Source of the DNA: a virus
Length of the DNA stretch: 38,953 bases
Virus record (IMG/VR): IMGVR_UViG_3300031697_000122
Span: 1 to 38,953 of that record
Direction: 5' to 3' (one strand)
Below, one piece after another: positions 6,488-14,490 of the stretch (position 1 is the stretch's first letter; the number at the start of each line of letters is the position of its first letter). Under the pieces are notes generated by a model, which was not told the DNA's origin, searched no databases, and saw only the letters and a program-made list of their open reading frames with translations. Both the position numbers and the translations under genes were made by a program.

Positions 6488-7210
6488 TTAATTGTTGTTG
6501 ATTATATTGTTTGGAAATCGCATCTTAACCCACTCATGGATGAGTTTAAATTCTTTTTCTGATAGATGTTCTTCCATCACATGCAATTCTTCGATTGTAC
6601 ATTCTCTACGTTTTGCCCTGACTCTTTCATCAGCAATAATAACATATGGAATGATATCAACATCAAATCCAAGCTTTGTCATTATAACAAATATTTCCAT
6701 TAAGAAACGGAAGTCATCAATGATAATGTAATCTATAGGTGTATCTTTAAACCTTCCAATTATATCAATCATATACTCAGCCCAGATAGTCATTCTGTGA
6801 GGTTGGGCGATATTGGTTCCAACTAACTGATATGCCTTTCGGATGCTTTTAATTTTGTGTTCGTCACTTATATCAACTTCCCATGAATTTCTAACCAACT
6901 TCACAACTCGGTCATAATCATCTTGGGTCTCTTCCGAAACCTTTATATCTCTTCCAACGCCAGAAGCTCCCCTGACAAAATTATATATTGTAGTTTCAAT
7001 CTCACTATCAAATGCGCCCTCTGTAAGTATTTTTGTAACTGGCTTTAAGTTCTTATCAAACCCAAACATAGAATCAACAAACCTCTTTATAGGGTCTGCA
7101 AAAGATAAATTGAGGATTCTTTTCCCAACTTCTTTCAATTTCTTAGTGTGTTGTGACGTGATATAACCTTTACCAGAGCCAATTTGCCCTGCATATAATC
7201 TAATTTCCAT
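6488..7210 (-). CDS. Deoxynucleoside monophosphate kinase
   Basis: 240 residues. Phosphorylates dNMPs with ATP, probably including dTMP made by ThyX. The N-terminal P-loop is GQIGSGKGY (residues 8-16). It is followed by LSFADPIKRFVD and the family's central block (YQLVGTN...PHRMTIWAEYMID), where the Gln/Gly/Thr and Arg residues bind the acceptor nucleotide in phage dNMP kinases of the T4 gp1 type. An IDDFRF segment (about residue 165) fits the Walker B/lid region. GGAG lies 10 nt upstream of the ATG, and the gene overlaps the preceding small gene by 11 nt. Substrate specificity cannot be read from the sequence; a plain thymidylate or adenylate kinase is the alternative. Confidence 0.8.
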   Translation of the reverse strand: MEIRLYAGQIGSGKGYITSQHTKKLKEVGKRILNLSFADPIKRFVDSMFGFDKNLKPVTKILTEGAFDSEIETTIYNFVRGASGVGRDIKVSEETQDDYDRVVKLVRNSWEVDISDEHKIKSIRKAYQLVGTNIAQPHRMTIWAEYMIDIIGRFKDTPIDYIIIDDFRFLMEIFVIMTKLGFDVDIIPYVIIADERVRAKRRECTIEELHVMEEHLSEKEFKLIHEWVKMRFPNNIINNN

Positions 7211-7481
7211 TATCTAATTTCTCCATCTTTTTAGTGATACCAACCCATCCAACAAAATTTTCTAACGATTCAATTGAATTCATTCTATCGAATGTTGAGA
7301 TTGCGTTTTTATCATAATGACTTGGTATAAATTTAATGACATTTGTAAATATATCACCATTTGGTTTTTCTACAGCGATATGATAAAATTGAAGTCCCAT
7401 GTCATCGTTGACGTTTGGTCTATTAATTCCAACTGCATTCTGCGTTATTTCGATATACTTTTTAATTTTTTCTGAAACCAT
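7200..7481 (-). CDS. Hypothetical protein (93 aa)
   Basis: A 93-residue soluble protein, starting MVSEKIKKYIEITQNAVG and containing FYHIAVEKPNGDIFTNVIKF. Its likely helix-plus-sheet content does not match a family I recognise. AAGGA lies 9 nt before the ATG. It follows the DNA methyltransferase by 13 nt and overlaps dNMP kinase by 11 nt, so it belongs to the same transcript. No function is assigned. Confidence 0.7.
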   Translation of the reverse strand: MVSEKIKKYIEITQNAVGINRPNVNDDMGLQFYHIAVEKPNGDIFTNVIKFIPSHYDKNAISTFDRMNSIESLENFVGWVGITKKMEKLDNGN

Positions 7482-7494
7482 ATAATGTTATCCT

Positions 7495-8328
7495 TTACCA
7501 AAGTTTATTTAATTTGCGCTCGATTCCAAGTTCATCGTGATATCGCTGTCCATCCATTCGATATTCAATCAAATCAATATATTCCTGAGCTAGTTCAATC
7601 CCAATATATTTGCGGTCTAATTCTTGTGCCATGCATAAAGTAGTACCAGAACCAGCCATAGGGTCTAATACAACATCACCCTTATTGCTCCAAGTTTTGA
7701 TATGGTCTTTTGCAAGTTCCAATGGAAATGTAGCTGGATGCACCGCAAGGCTTTTATCGCCATAATTGACCACGCCCACGTTATAACGCCAGATATTCCA
7801 GCGGTATCCGAAGTTCTTAATCACTGCACCACGTTTCTTACATGGTTTAACTTTCAAAGAACCATCAGCTTTACGCTCAGTTCCACTTACCTTCATTCCA
7901 GCATGTTTATTTTTTCTATCCTGAATTGCGTTGAATGTCTTAGGTTCACCTTTTGTCAGAATAAACATATATTCAAAACATTGATAGTAACGGTATACTT
8001 CTGGGTAAGGAATTGCATTCTTTTCATATATCATTGTATCGTGTACGTTCATACCAAGAGAATTGAAAAATAAAGCTTGTTTAAAGCTCGTCAGGCTTTC
8101 CCCTTTGGCTTTAGTGGATGAATCGCCGACTATCCACACAAGAGTTCCACCAGGCTTGAGTACGCGATATAGCTCTTTTGCAATTGCTTCAAAGTCGAAT
8201 ACAAATCCTTTATATTCTCTAAGCTTGTCATATGGGGGACTTGTAACAACTAAGTCTATACATTCATCAGGTAATGTAGTTAAGACTTTTGCACAATCTC
8301 CCTTTAATATCTTATTCGTTTCCATCAT
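7495..8328 (-). CDS. DNA (cytosine-N4 or adenine-N6) methyltransferase, beta class
   Basis: 277 residues. Motif IV TSPPY (residues 29-33) comes first, then a target-recognition stretch, then motif I DPMAGSGTT and the FxGxE-like GIELAQEY. This circularly permuted order marks the beta class of amino-methyltransferases. TSPPY is common in N4-cytosine enzymes but also occurs in N6-adenine ones, so the base is left open. No restriction endonuclease gene is nearby, so it is an orphan, probably protecting phage DNA from host restriction. GGAGG lies 7 nt before the first of two ATGs, and the start overlaps the preceding stop (ATGA). Confidence 0.92.
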   Translation of the reverse strand: MMETNKILKGDCAKVLTTLPDECIDLVVTSPPYDKLREYKGFVFDFEAIAKELYRVLKPGGTLVWIVGDSSTKAKGESLTSFKQALFFNSLGMNVHDTMIYEKNAIPYPEVYRYYQCFEYMFILTKGEPKTFNAIQDRKNKHAGMKVSGTERKADGSLKVKPCKKRGAVIKNFGYRWNIWRYNVGVVNYGDKSLAVHPATFPLELAKDHIKTWSNKGDVVLDPMAGSGTTLCMAQELDRKYIGIELAQEYIDLIEYRMDGQRYHDELGIERKLNKLW

Positions 8329-8639
8329 TCACATCCCTCCGTCATTTCGCTATATATATGGCTTAATGCCTTTGTATACGCACTTTCACGTTCATCACAC
8401 ATTTCCATATCTTGTAGAGTTTTTATAGCATCTTCATATGTAACCATGTTATGTATTAGTTCAACAATCAATTGTTTTGCAAATAATTCTTTTTGATTAT
8501 CGTTCATTTCACGCACTGCATCCGTCAGTAAATCTTTTGATTTCTGTAATGCACTTACCTGATTTTCAAGTTTACAAATATCCCTAACCATCCCGATACA
8601 GATTATTACTAATATGGCTCCGATGATGGGAATTGGCAT
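8325..8639 (-). CDS. Small membrane-anchored coiled-coil protein
   Basis: 104 residues. One N-terminal hydrophobic helix (residues 1-17, PIPIIGAILVIICIGMV) is followed by a charged heptad-like region (KLENQVSALQKSKDLL) and a helical tail. It is either a signal anchor or a single-pass membrane protein with a soluble coiled coil. GGAG precedes the ATG, and the start lies within the end of the previous gene. Its TGA overlaps the DNA methyltransferase start. It resembles phage Rz/spanin-like proteins only in having one anchor and a coiled coil; with no lysis gene alongside, that role is not supported. Confidence 0.7.
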   Translation of the reverse strand: MPIPIIGAILVIICIGMVRDICKLENQVSALQKSKDLLTDAVREMNDNQKELFAKQLIVELIHNMVTYEDAIKTLQDMEMCDERESAYTKALSHIYSEMTEGCE

Positions 8640-8830
8640 TCTTCTGCTCCTATTAAATCAACGTCATATACACCATGATTAAATTGCATAGTATATTTTT
8701 TGAGTAGAATTCGCTGTCTATATAGTCCATGTTCATTTGCTAAATATTCTCGCAATTCTTTGAACTTAACACCCGCCTCAACTATAAATCGATAAGAGTT
8801 ACCCCTTATTTGTGTCCAACCTACCTTCAT
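8609..8830 (-). CDS. Hypothetical protein (73 aa)
   Basis: 73 residues beginning MKVGWTQIRGNSYRFIVEAG and ending in a short acidic, Ser-rich tail. AAAGGAT lies 7 nt before the ATG, inside the end of the XRE gene in another frame. An upstream in-frame start would add 12 residues but lacks a ribosome site. It is probably a small alpha/beta protein; no family is recognised. It overlaps both neighbours, so it is part of the same coupled series. Confidence 0.65.
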   Translation of the reverse strand: MKVGWTQIRGNSYRFIVEAGVKFKELREYLANEHGLYRQRILLKKYTMQFNHGVYDVDLIGAEECQFPSSEPY

Positions 8831-9092
8831 AATTTTTATCCTTTTTGAAATGAATATCAAACTCAAGACCCAATGCTTTAGAAAGGTCTAAGATACTTCT
8901 GAGAGAAAGAATGAATGTAGGGCTTAGAACGGCAGATATATTCGCTCTAGTACAACCCATTATCTTTGCTAGGTCACTTTGTGAGATATTATCAAGTTCA
9001 TGTATTCGCTTTCTGAATACATCTTTGATTTTGTCCGAAATTTCTTGCAGTTCTTTTTCAACATGCTTATTTCGTTTTGCTACTTTTGGCAT
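8799..9092 (-). CDS. XRE/Cro-type transcriptional regulator
   Basis: 97 residues. A basic N-terminal helix is followed by a helix-turn-helix of the Cro/CI type: ISQSDLAKIMGCTRANIS (residues about 36-53), then LSLRSILDLSKALGLEFD, the usual trailing helices. GGAG lies 8 nt before the ATG. The start lies inside the end of the HD gene. As the second gene of the left operon it could autoregulate the divergent promoter pair at 9661-9726; no clear operator palindrome was identified there. Alternatively it could be an antitoxin-type HTH, but no toxin partner is recognised next to it. Confidence 0.85.
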   Translation of the reverse strand: MPKVAKRNKHVEKELQEISDKIKDVFRKRIHELDNISQSDLAKIMGCTRANISAVLSPTFILSLRSILDLSKALGLEFDIHFKKDKNYEGRLDTNKG

Positions 9093-9631
9093 ACTTGTAA
9101 CTCCTGTCTTGAAGATAGAAAGTCGGAATTGTAAACTACAAGTTCCAACAGATTATATTTGGTGAGTGGTTTCATGAAACTATCTCCACCAAACGGTCCC
9201 ATATGGTGCATGACACACTGTGAGATATACTTCCAAATGCGTTCATCCAACATACTTTTATTCTTCTGTATCATCTTAACCGCAACGACTGGATGATTTA
9301 TATAATCCCACCAGTTAGGATATTTTTGCATCTTGCCGATATCATGCAGTAATAGAGAAGATAGAACAATATCACCTTTAATATTATTTACTTTCTTTTT
9401 ACCATCACAATCCCATTTATAGGCTTGCATAAATAGATTAGCATACCAACAGGCATATTGAATGTGCCATATAAGCCCGCCCTTGGCTCTCGCTGGAAGT
9501 GGATGATACTTTTTACTAGCTGGTATCTCAGAAAGGAAATCAGGGGCTTCTTTTAAGCACTTGACCGTAAAATCCCTAATAGATTTATTATAAATATTAT
9601 TTATAATACCCTGTAGGTTTGTATAATTCAA
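9080..9631 (-). CDS. HD-domain metal-dependent phosphohydrolase
   Basis: 183 residues from a TTG start chosen because AAGGAG lies exactly 6 nt upstream; an earlier TTG has no ribosome site. The HD signature is seen as WHI (first His), LLLHDIGK (the HD dyad, about residues 96-97), NHP and VMHHMG (later His ligands). The layout GGLIWHI...LLHDIGK recalls the HD domain of YhaM-type exoribonucleases and of phage nucleotide phosphohydrolases. The substrate could be a dNTP/NTP or an oligonucleotide. It is the first gene after a consensus promoter, so probably expressed early and strongly. A DatZ-like dATPase was considered but nothing here supports a base-Z pathway. Confidence 0.8.
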   Translation of the reverse strand: MNYTNLQGIINNIYNKSIRDFTVKCLKEAPDFLSEIPASKKYHPLPARAKGGLIWHIQYACWYANLFMQAYKWDCDGKKKVNNIKGDIVLSSLLLHDIGKMQKYPNWWDYINHPVVAVKMIQKNKSMLDERIWKYISQCVMHHMGPFGGDSFMKPLTKYNLLELVVYNSDFLSSRQELQVCQK

Positions 9632-9660
9632 TTTAAACTCCTTAAATGTGCATTTAATCA

Positions 9661-9689
9661 ATTATAACAATTCATCTATCCATTGTCAA
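9661..9689 (-). promoter_or_regulatory. Consensus sigma-70 promoter of the left (metabolic) operon
   Basis: On the minus strand TTGACA (9684-9689), exactly 17 nt, TATAAT (9661-9666): a perfect match in both boxes and spacing. It fires leftward into the HD gene and the long overlapping gene series beyond. Confidence 0.9.
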
Positions 9690-9696
9690 GATATTC

Positions 9697-9726
9697 TTTA
9701 CATCTATAAAACTATTGTGCTATGAT
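9697..9726 (+). promoter_or_regulatory. Promoter of the right (structural) arm, close to the terminase start
   Basis: TTTACA (9697-9702), 18-nt spacer, TATGAT (9721-9726). Initiation about 7 nt downstream would fall on or next to the terminase ATG at 9733. Its -35 box lies 7 nt from that of the divergent leftward promoter. Confidence 0.65.
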
Positions 9727-9732
9727 TAGACT

Positions 9733-12700
9733 ATGAAAATAAATGAGATAGAAGCGATAAAAATGAAGTTACTCGGCGTCCTAGATGACCCCGAATTCGT
9801 AAATGATTTATTTAGAGAATATAAAGGACGAGAAGGTGAAATTTCTCAGATTATAAATGAATCATTTGAAGAGATTGTTGAGATGTCAAATCCATTTAGA
9901 TATGAAATGGTTAGCCCTGAAACATTCCTAGATGACCCATATTATTGTGGGATAAATCCAGAAAGTGGTGTCGGTGTTTGTGAATCGATATATCCACAAC
10001 TAAGAAAGGATTTCATAAACATACATAGCCCAGATTCAGTTATATCCGAAGTGGTATTAACTGGTTCAATTGGATGGGGAAAATCATTTTTCATGCAACT
10101 TGGAGTATTGTGGCAACTCTACTATCTGGCTTGTCTGAAATATCCCCAGAGATATTACCGATTGGCTCCCAGTACTCCCATAGGTATAATCATTATATCT
10201 GTTACAGAGAGACAAGGTAAAAAGAACATTTTTGCCACTGTTAAAGATATGATACGCATGATACCTTTTTTTCAAGAGAACTTCATGTTTGATGAAAAGA
10301 AAGCAACTGACTCATTAATATTCCCAAATAAGATTGAATTATTTCCAGCATCTTCTTCTCATTCGTCAAATATCGGTCTTCACCTATTTTCTGGCGCAAT
10401 GGATGAAGCAAACTTCTTCAAAAAGATTAAGAATTCTAAGCGTTCTGAAAATGGAACTGGTTTGTTTGATGAAGCGAAAACATTGTATAGAAGCTTGAGA
10501 CGACGACTTGATTCTCGATTTTTGAAAAGGGGTAGACGTCCTGGAATTCTATACTTGGGTTCCTCAAGAGTATATCCAAACGATTTCACAACTGAGCATA
10601 TTGACGAATTAGAATCAGCCATGAGAAAGACAGGAAATAAATCTGCACATATCATGGATTATAACCAGTGGAAAGTAAATCGTGATGCATATTCAAAACA
10701 AGAATTCCGAGTTGAAATTGGTGAACTGAATAGAAGAAGTAGAATTCTGAATGAATTTGAGAAGCCGAAAGGTAAAGTGGTTATCAATGTTCCAATGGAT
10801 TTCTATGACGCATTTGAGAGAGATATTGAGAATGCTATAAGAGATATCGCTGGACTTGGTGTTCATGCTATTCAGCCATTCATCGGTAATAAAGATAAGA
10901 TTATGGAAATGTTTGATGAAGGTCTCCAAAGCATTTTCAGCGTTGAACAAGCAACACTTTCACCGAAATCAGAATTCTTAGTTAGAGAATTCATTCGTAA
11001 GACCTGCACCAATCCAGATGTTCCAAGGTATAGTGGAATGGATATCGGGATAACGAAAGATAGGTTTGGTTTTGCTGTTGGTTATATTGAGGGATATGCC
11101 GATATGAAACGTGAATTATTCAATGACGAAACTCAGAAAATGGAAAGTTATACTGAGAGATTACCAAAAATAGTTGTTGAATTGTTATTGGAAATTGTTC
11201 CAGAGAAAGAATTTGGTGAGGTTGAGATAGCACGAGTCAGGTATCTAATCTTCCAATTGATAAAGAAGCTGTATAGAGTTCGTAGAGCAAGCTGTGATGG
11301 GTTCCAATCAAAGGATATGCAACAACAAATGAAACGAAATGGAATCAATATGGTATATGTTTCCATGGATAGAACGCCAGAGCCATACGAAACATTCAGA
11401 ACAGCATTGTATGAAGGTAGAATTCGTTCCGTATATCATCCAAAACTCGAAATTGAACTCAATGAACTTGAGAGAGATTATAGTAGAAATAAAATTGACC
11501 ATCCACCAACTGGATGTTTCTTGGGTGAAACTAAAATAAAATTACTTAATGGCAAGCATGTAAAAATTAAAGAATTGGTCGGGAAGTCAAATGTTGAGTT
11601 ATATGGTTGTAAATCCGATGGTGAAATAATTCCAACAATTGCTAAAAAGATATGGAAAACTAAAGAAGTTGTAGATTATTTACAAATTACGTTAGATAAT
11701 GGGGAAATTGTAAAATGCACACCAGAACATAAGTTTATGTTGCGTGATGGAACTTATAAAGAAGCTCAATATTTAAGCAATGTAGATTCATTGATGCCTC
11801 TATACTCAAATTATGAGGGGAGTTTTTTAAATGGATATGAAAGATTTCAAAATAATAAAACCAAGAAGCAGGTATTTACACATTCAATGGTTGATAGATA
11901 TTATAATGGTAAGCGAGATTCAGACGATGTAGTGGTTCATCACTATGATATAAACCCAAAGAATAATAGTAGTATAAATCTCAAACGGATGACCAGAGAA
12001 GACCATGCTAGAGTTCACAGTCTATTAAACGAACTCGGAAATAAACCAGAAAATATTGCAAGGCGAGTAAAAACATTAAAACGAAATACTAGAATTCGTG
12101 CTGGTATCGACCCAGATTCAAAATTAGCACCATGGGAAATTCGTTTAAAAGATAGTAAAATGAATCCAGCACAAGTAAGTAAACACTTAACCAAAATTTC
12201 TAGGACATCAAATAGAAGAAAATTGTCAAGGGCGCAAGCAAATAAAGTAAATTCTGGCTATTGGCAAAGCGAAGAGGGTAAACTGCGAAGACAGGAACTA
12301 TCAAAAACGCAATTAAAGGAGGCTCTTGCCAAAAGAATACAGCGAGAAGATGACCGCTGGTTATCCAAATTTGATACATCTTTAGAATATAAAGGTATTG
12401 CTGAAATTTACAAAATTTATGGTGGTGGTAATGTTGCTGTCAAACGTCGACTAAAATCAATTGGTTATATAATCAATATAGGATATAAGCACAATCACAA
12501 GATTGTAAAAATCGAAAAAATCCATTCAAAAACCCCAATCCCAGTTTATGATATAGAAGTTCCAGTGAGTAATAACTTTGCATTATCGGCTGGTATATTC
12601 GTTCACAACTCAAAAGATATGGCTGATGCCGTTGCTTCTATGGTATATAATATGCATGTTGATCCAGTTTATAGCACAAGTGACTTAATGCCGAGTATAA

Positions 12701-12795
12701 TGGGAACTGAGGGCGAAGATGGAGCTACACAACATCATGAATTTAGTGACGACCCAGAAATTGAAGCATTTGAACGAGAAATTCGTGGGATGTAA
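9733..12795 (+). CDS. terL: Terminase large subunit (ATPase/nuclease), intein-containing
   Basis: The packaging motor that cuts concatemeric DNA and pumps it through the portal. The 1020-residue precursor has a 365-residue intein (595-959), leaving 655 residues. The ATPase has Walker A GSIGWGKS (residues 111-118) and a Walker B-like segment ending in D224-E225 (SGAMDEA). The RNase H-like nuclease has its first Asp in SGMDIG (D437) and the last acidic block in SKDMADA, right after the intein. No ribosome binding site precedes the ATG and a promoter sits where its transcript would begin at the ATG, so a leaderless message is likely. No small terminase gene is recognised nearby. The portal follows after 65 nt. 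Confidence 0.95.
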   Translation: MKINEIEAIKMKLLGVLDDPEFVNDLFREYKGREGEISQIINESFEEIVEMSNPFRYEMVSPETFLDDPYYCGINPESGVGVCESIYPQLRKDFINIHSPDSVISEVVLTGSIGWGKSFFMQLGVLWQLYYLACLKYPQRYYRLAPSTPIGIIIISVTERQGKKNIFATVKDMIRMIPFFQENFMFDEKKATDSLIFPNKIELFPASSSHSSNIGLHLFSGAMDEANFFKKIKNSKRSENGTGLFDEAKTLYRSLRRRLDSRFLKRGRRPGILYLGSSRVYPNDFTTEHIDELESAMRKTGNKSAHIMDYNQWKVNRDAYSKQEFRVEIGELNRRSRILNEFEKPKGKVVINVPMDFYDAFERDIENAIRDIAGLGVHAIQPFIGNKDKIMEMFDEGLQSIFSVEQATLSPKSEFLVREFIRKTCTNPDVPRYSGMDIGITKDRFGFAVGYIEGYADMKRELFNDETQKMESYTERLPKIVVELLLEIVPEKEFGEVEIARVRYLIFQLIKKLYRVRRASCDGFQSKDMQQQMKRNGINMVYVSMDRTPEPYETFRTALYEGRIRSVYHPKLEIELNELERDYSRNKIDHPPTGCFLGETKIKLLNGKHVKIKELVGKSNVELYGCKSDGEIIPTIAKKIWKTKEVVDYLQITLDNGEIVKCTPEHKFMLRDGTYKEAQYLSNVDSLMPLYSNYEGSFLNGYERFQNNKTKKQVFTHSMVDRYYNGKRDSDDVVVHHYDINPKNNSSINLKRMTREDHARVHSLLNELGNKPENIARRVKTLKRNTRIRAGIDPDSKLAPWEIRLKDSKMNPAQVSKHLTKISRTSNRRKLSRAQANKVNSGYWQSEEGKLRRQELSKTQLKEALAKRIQREDDRWLSKFDTSLEYKGIAEIYKIYGGGNVAVKRRLKSIGYIINIGYKHNHKIVKIEKIHSKTPIPVYDIEVPVSNNFALSAGIFVHNSKDMADAVASMVYNMHVDPVYSTSDLMPSIMGTEGEDGATQHHEFSDDPEIEAFEREIRGM
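11515..12609 (+). mobile_element. Intein with HNH homing endonuclease in the terminase gene
   Basis: 365 residues. Block A is CFLGETKI (Cys1), block B is CTPEHKFM, and the C-terminal blocks are VYDIEVPVSNNFALSAG and FVHN|S with canonical His-Asn and a Ser +1. The insert carries an HNH motif (VVHHYDINPKNNSS...MTREDHARVH) followed by basic helical regions resembling NUMOD/IENR DNA-binding modules (residues about 250-335). It splits the nuclease block G|SKDMADA, where precise removal restores a conserved terminase site. All splicing residues are intact. Confidence 0.94.
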
Positions 12796-12799
12796 GGAA

Positions 12800-12828
12800 T
12801 TGCAAAGTAGTTAATATTGGTGTATAAT
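12800..12828 (+). promoter_or_regulatory. Promoter for the portal and head genes
   Basis: TTGCAA (12800-12805), 17-nt spacer, TATAAT (12823-12828) in the 65-nt gap between terminase and portal. A perfect -10 box with an acceptable -35. Confidence 0.7.
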
Positions 12829-12860
12829 ATTACCTGAATACGATTAAAGGATGTAATCAT

Positions 12861-14489
12861 ATGAGCATATTAAATAAAATTGCAGGAGTTCTTGGCTACG
12901 AAGAAAAGAAATCCGTTTCAGTAGACGACCCAACGCCACGACCAAGTGACGTTGTATCGGATGAAGATAATTACCCCGAAAGTGCGAAACAGCATGATTA
13001 TTGGGGAACTAAAGTTCAAAAGACATTATATATAGATTCTAGCGATAAACTTCGTTATGAAGAATTTGACAAGATGGATAACGAAATGCCTGAGATTTCT
13101 TCTGCTTTAGATATAAATGCAGATTTCATCATATATCCGAACTCATATGATAAAACAAAAGTATTCAAAGTTAAGAGTACGGATAAAAAAGCTCAAAATA
13201 TTATAGATGAAGTAGATGCAAGAATATCCATGCAAGAACAGCTATATGCTCAAGTTAGAGCTATGTTGAAGTATGGTGATAATGTAGAAGAACTAGTTGT
13301 AGATGTATCAGGAAAACAATTCTTGGGATTTAGAAATATTCCAGTTAGAACTATAGTTCCTGTAATGAATGATGGTTTCCCATCATCAAGCCCATATATG
13401 CTACAACATATTGAAGGTAAAACAATTGCTTCGTTGGATAATGATGAAGTATTTCATTTATCTCTAAACACTGACAGAAAGCGATATTCTGCTCATGGTA
13501 AAGGTGTTTCCATGATAGAGAAAAGTAGATTGTCTTATAGACAGATTCTACTTATGGAAGAAGGAATGATGATTTCCAGACTTTCAAGAGCTAATCAGAA
13601 TTATGCCATGATTGTTGATGTTGGTGAACTACAAGGCGTTGAAGCATTAAACTTCTTGGATAAATATAAATCAAGAGTTATGCGCCGTAAATATATCGAT
13701 AATCAGACAGGTAGATGGAAATGGAAATATAACCCACTTTCAGTTATCGAAGATATCATGGTTCCAACAAGAGCAGGTTCAGGTGGTAACGTAATTCCAT
13801 TGAATAATAACTCTGCAGTTGGTAAAAACATTGAAGATGTAATGTATTATCAGGATAAATTCATTTATTCAACTGGAACACCTAAGCTATTAATCGGTAA
13901 AGAATTAGACATTAATGCTAAGAGTACGTCAGATGTTCAAATGAGTACTTTCCTCAGAAGAATTAGAAGATTTCAAACTATCATTTCCCCACCAATTAAA
14001 TTGCTATATAAGCACATTTTAAAGATTGAGGGAATGAATGTTGACCTAGCATCACTCAATATTGAATGGGCTTCTAACTCAACAATAGACCAAGAGCGAA
14101 TATACATCATTGAGAAACTTAAAGCCGAAGTTGCAAAAATATTAAAGGTTGATTTGAAAGTAGTTGATGATATTTATATTTATACAACTCTAATGGGTAT
14201 GAGCGAAGATGAAGCCAAAGCAATGAAGCTTAGAATGGATGATGTAAGGGAAGATGAAGCTGATAAAGCCCTTGATATGGCAAACTCACTTAACACAATC
14301 AATCCAAATGATAAGGATGAAGAGAAGCCTCCAACAAAGGAAGAATCAATCGCAATCATTAAAGAGAAGTTAACTGAAAGTGAATTTGCTGAATGGGAAA
14401 AGATGAACGAAATCGTTGAGAATAACCCAGTCATCGGCAAAATGATGTTTGAATTGATAGAATTATCTCAGGCGAAAATCGGAGAATAA
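12861..14489 (+). CDS. Portal protein, T4 gp20 type
   Basis: 542 residues; forms the dodecameric ring at the special vertex through which DNA passes. The order and sequence character fit T4 gp20-like portals: an N-terminal region ending in LRYEEFDKMDNEMPEISSAL, a central beta-rich wing (NIPVRTIVPVMNDG), a segment with SYRQILLMEEGMMISRLSRA, and RRKYIDNQTGRWKWKYNP. Further on come GGNVIPLNNN and a DDVMYYQDKF-like stretch (EDVMYYQDKF), then the clip/stem region TGTPKLLIGKELDINAKS. The tail (about 460-542) is acidic and helical. AGGATG precedes the ATG. It lies directly between terminase and the minor head protein, the canonical position. Confidence 0.9.
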   Translation: MSILNKIAGVLGYEEKKSVSVDDPTPRPSDVVSDEDNYPESAKQHDYWGTKVQKTLYIDSSDKLRYEEFDKMDNEMPEISSALDINADFIIYPNSYDKTKVFKVKSTDKKAQNIIDEVDARISMQEQLYAQVRAMLKYGDNVEELVVDVSGKQFLGFRNIPVRTIVPVMNDGFPSSSPYMLQHIEGKTIASLDNDEVFHLSLNTDRKRYSAHGKGVSMIEKSRLSYRQILLMEEGMMISRLSRANQNYAMIVDVGELQGVEALNFLDKYKSRVMRRKYIDNQTGRWKWKYNPLSVIEDIMVPTRAGSGGNVIPLNNNSAVGKNIEDVMYYQDKFIYSTGTPKLLIGKELDINAKSTSDVQMSTFLRRIRRFQTIISPPIKLLYKHILKIEGMNVDLASLNIEWASNSTIDQERIYIIEKLKAEVAKILKVDLKVVDDIYIYTTLMGMSEDEAKAMKLRMDDVREDEADKALDMANSLNTINPNDKDEEKPPTKEESIAIIKEKLTESEFAEWEKMNEIVENNPVIGKMMFELIELSQAKIGE

Positions 14490-14490
14490 T

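Noticed and set aside
8325-8639. Membrane-anchored coiled-coil protein as a spanin or holin
   Set aside because: One N-terminal anchor is not enough; no endolysin or partner spanin is adjacent and it sits in the metabolic operon.
9080-9631. HD protein as DatZ (dATPase of the base-Z pathway)
   Set aside because: The size fits, but no PurZ-, MazZ- or DpoZ-like gene is in the window and the motif spacing is also shared by YhaM-like and other HD proteins.
12796-12860. A small gene between terminase and portal
   Set aside because: Only 65 nt with a promoter and no usable start with an RBS.
9733-12860. Small terminase subunit gene
   Set aside because: None was recognised next to terL; the small proteins of the left arm show no TerS features beyond a single XRE-type HTH, which better fits a regulator.
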